Below are positions 6,742 to 6,915 of a stretch of DNA of 6,915 bases, one piece after another. The notes beneath the pieces are model-generated. The model was not told where the DNA came from, did not search any database, and saw only the letters and a program-made list of their open reading frames with translations. Position 1 is the stretch's first letter. Each line of letters opens with the position of its first letter. The DNA comes from an uncultured Bacteroidales bacterium (lineage in GTDB: Bacteria; Bacteroidota; Bacteroidia; Bacteroidales; UBA932): NCBI GenBank assembly GCA_905235775.1, contig CAJOMY010000096.1:1-6915 (forward strand). Reading direction: 5' to 3'. A program made the translations under genes and the position numbers.

Positions 6742-6779
6742 CAAAACAACTCCGGGCAAATCTGCCCGGAGTTGTTTTG
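6742..6779 (+). terminator. Intrinsic terminator of operon B, possibly bidirectional
   Basis: A perfect 17-bp stem pairs 6742-6758 with 6763-6779 around the four-base loop AATC. The lower stem is A-rich on the 5' side and T-rich on the 3' side, so TTGTTTT serves as the U-tract after the GC core (CTCCGGGCA/TGCCCGGAG). It begins 14 bp after the lplA stop. The mirror composition means it could also end transcripts coming from the right on the minus strand. Confidence 0.9.
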
Positions 6780-6798
6780 CAGGTGATTGATAATCAAT

Positions 6799-6814
6799 AG
6801 CGGGACCCTTACTT
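6799..6814 (+). repeat. Copy 2 of 16-bp intergenic motif AGCGGGACCCTYACTT
   Basis: This copy matches 2396-2411 at 15 of 16 positions. Unlike copy 1 it is not the arm of a local hairpin. Its core GCGGGACCC (6800-6808) instead finds an imperfect inverted partner, GGGTGTCCCGC, at 6898-6908 close to the window edge. ACTTTTTCGG at 6831-6840 also echoes the sequence just after copy 1. Confidence 0.4.
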
Positions 6815-6915
6815 GCTTCCTGTTTTCCGCACTTTTTCGGTTCTCGTCTGAAAATCGGCCATACAGCATGGTGAGAGGCTGATCGTTTTCTCAATTTGGG
6901 TGTCCCGCGACAAAT
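6815..6915. other. Non-coding tail of the window
   Basis: I see no convincing gene here on either strand. The open frames crossing it also run through the 17-bp hairpin and end inside or near it, which argues against coding. The only structure noted is the inverted partner GGGTGTCCCGC (6898-6908) of the motif at 6800-6808, about 90 bp apart. The stretch could be the left flank of a downstream gene or the edge of a small repeat element cut off by the window. Confidence 0.4.

Noticed and set aside
6603..6800. Small + strand frame overlapping the end of lplA
   Set aside because: Lies out of frame in lplA and then runs through the terminator hairpin.
6687..6869. Small minus-strand frame (60 codons) at the right edge
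   Set aside because: It reads through the 17-bp terminator hairpin and ends inside lplA on the other strand; composition shows no sign of coding.

Overview
The window reads as a piece of chromosome from a fairly GC-rich member of the Bacteroidetes, most likely an uncultured or gut-type Bacteroidales. Three things point there: a large left-handed beta-helix protein of the DUF4954 type, which I know essentially from Bacteroidetes; Bacteroidetes-type promoter boxes (TAnnTTTG) in front of both transcription units, with no Shine-Dalgarno sequence; and a lipoprotein cyclophilin. Genus cannot be fixed by eye. All genes lie on the + strand and there are no RNA genes, CRISPR arrays or recognisable transposase genes.

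Layout: (1) bases 1-79 hold the last 25 codons of an upstream gene whose product ends in Phe, followed by an intrinsic terminator at 132-159. (2) Operon A, 177-2302: a 482-residue multi-pass oligosaccharide flippase, overlapping by the ATGA arrangement a cyclophilin-type peptidyl-prolyl isomerase with a lipoprotein signal peptide. (3) A 187-bp intergenic region with a weak hairpin/T-run, a strong GC-rich terminator and a promoter box. (4) Operon B, 2490-6727: a 734-residue DUF4954-like hexapeptide-repeat protein, an 11-bp gap, a 336-residue double-SIS sugar-phosphate isomerase-like protein, a 15-bp gap, and a lipoate-protein ligase A. The operon ends in a perfect 17-bp hairpin at 6742-6779. 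(5) The last ~130 bp are non-coding and carry a near-copy of a 16-bp motif from the earlier terminator plus an imperfect inverted partner.

How the genes fit together: operon A is an envelope unit, pairing a lipid-linked glycan exporter with an exported, lipidated folding enzyme. Operon B is less obvious. Its SIS protein keeps, by hand alignment, the catalytic residues of the isomerase half of glucosamine-6-phosphate synthase but lacks the glutaminase half, and it sits beside a beta-helix protein of a fold often used by sugar and nucleotide-sugar acyltransferases. That pair is the best candidate here for undescribed biochemistry, probably amino-sugar or sugar-phosphate related. The lipoate ligase behind it is a standard lipoate salvage enzyme and may simply be co-transcribed.
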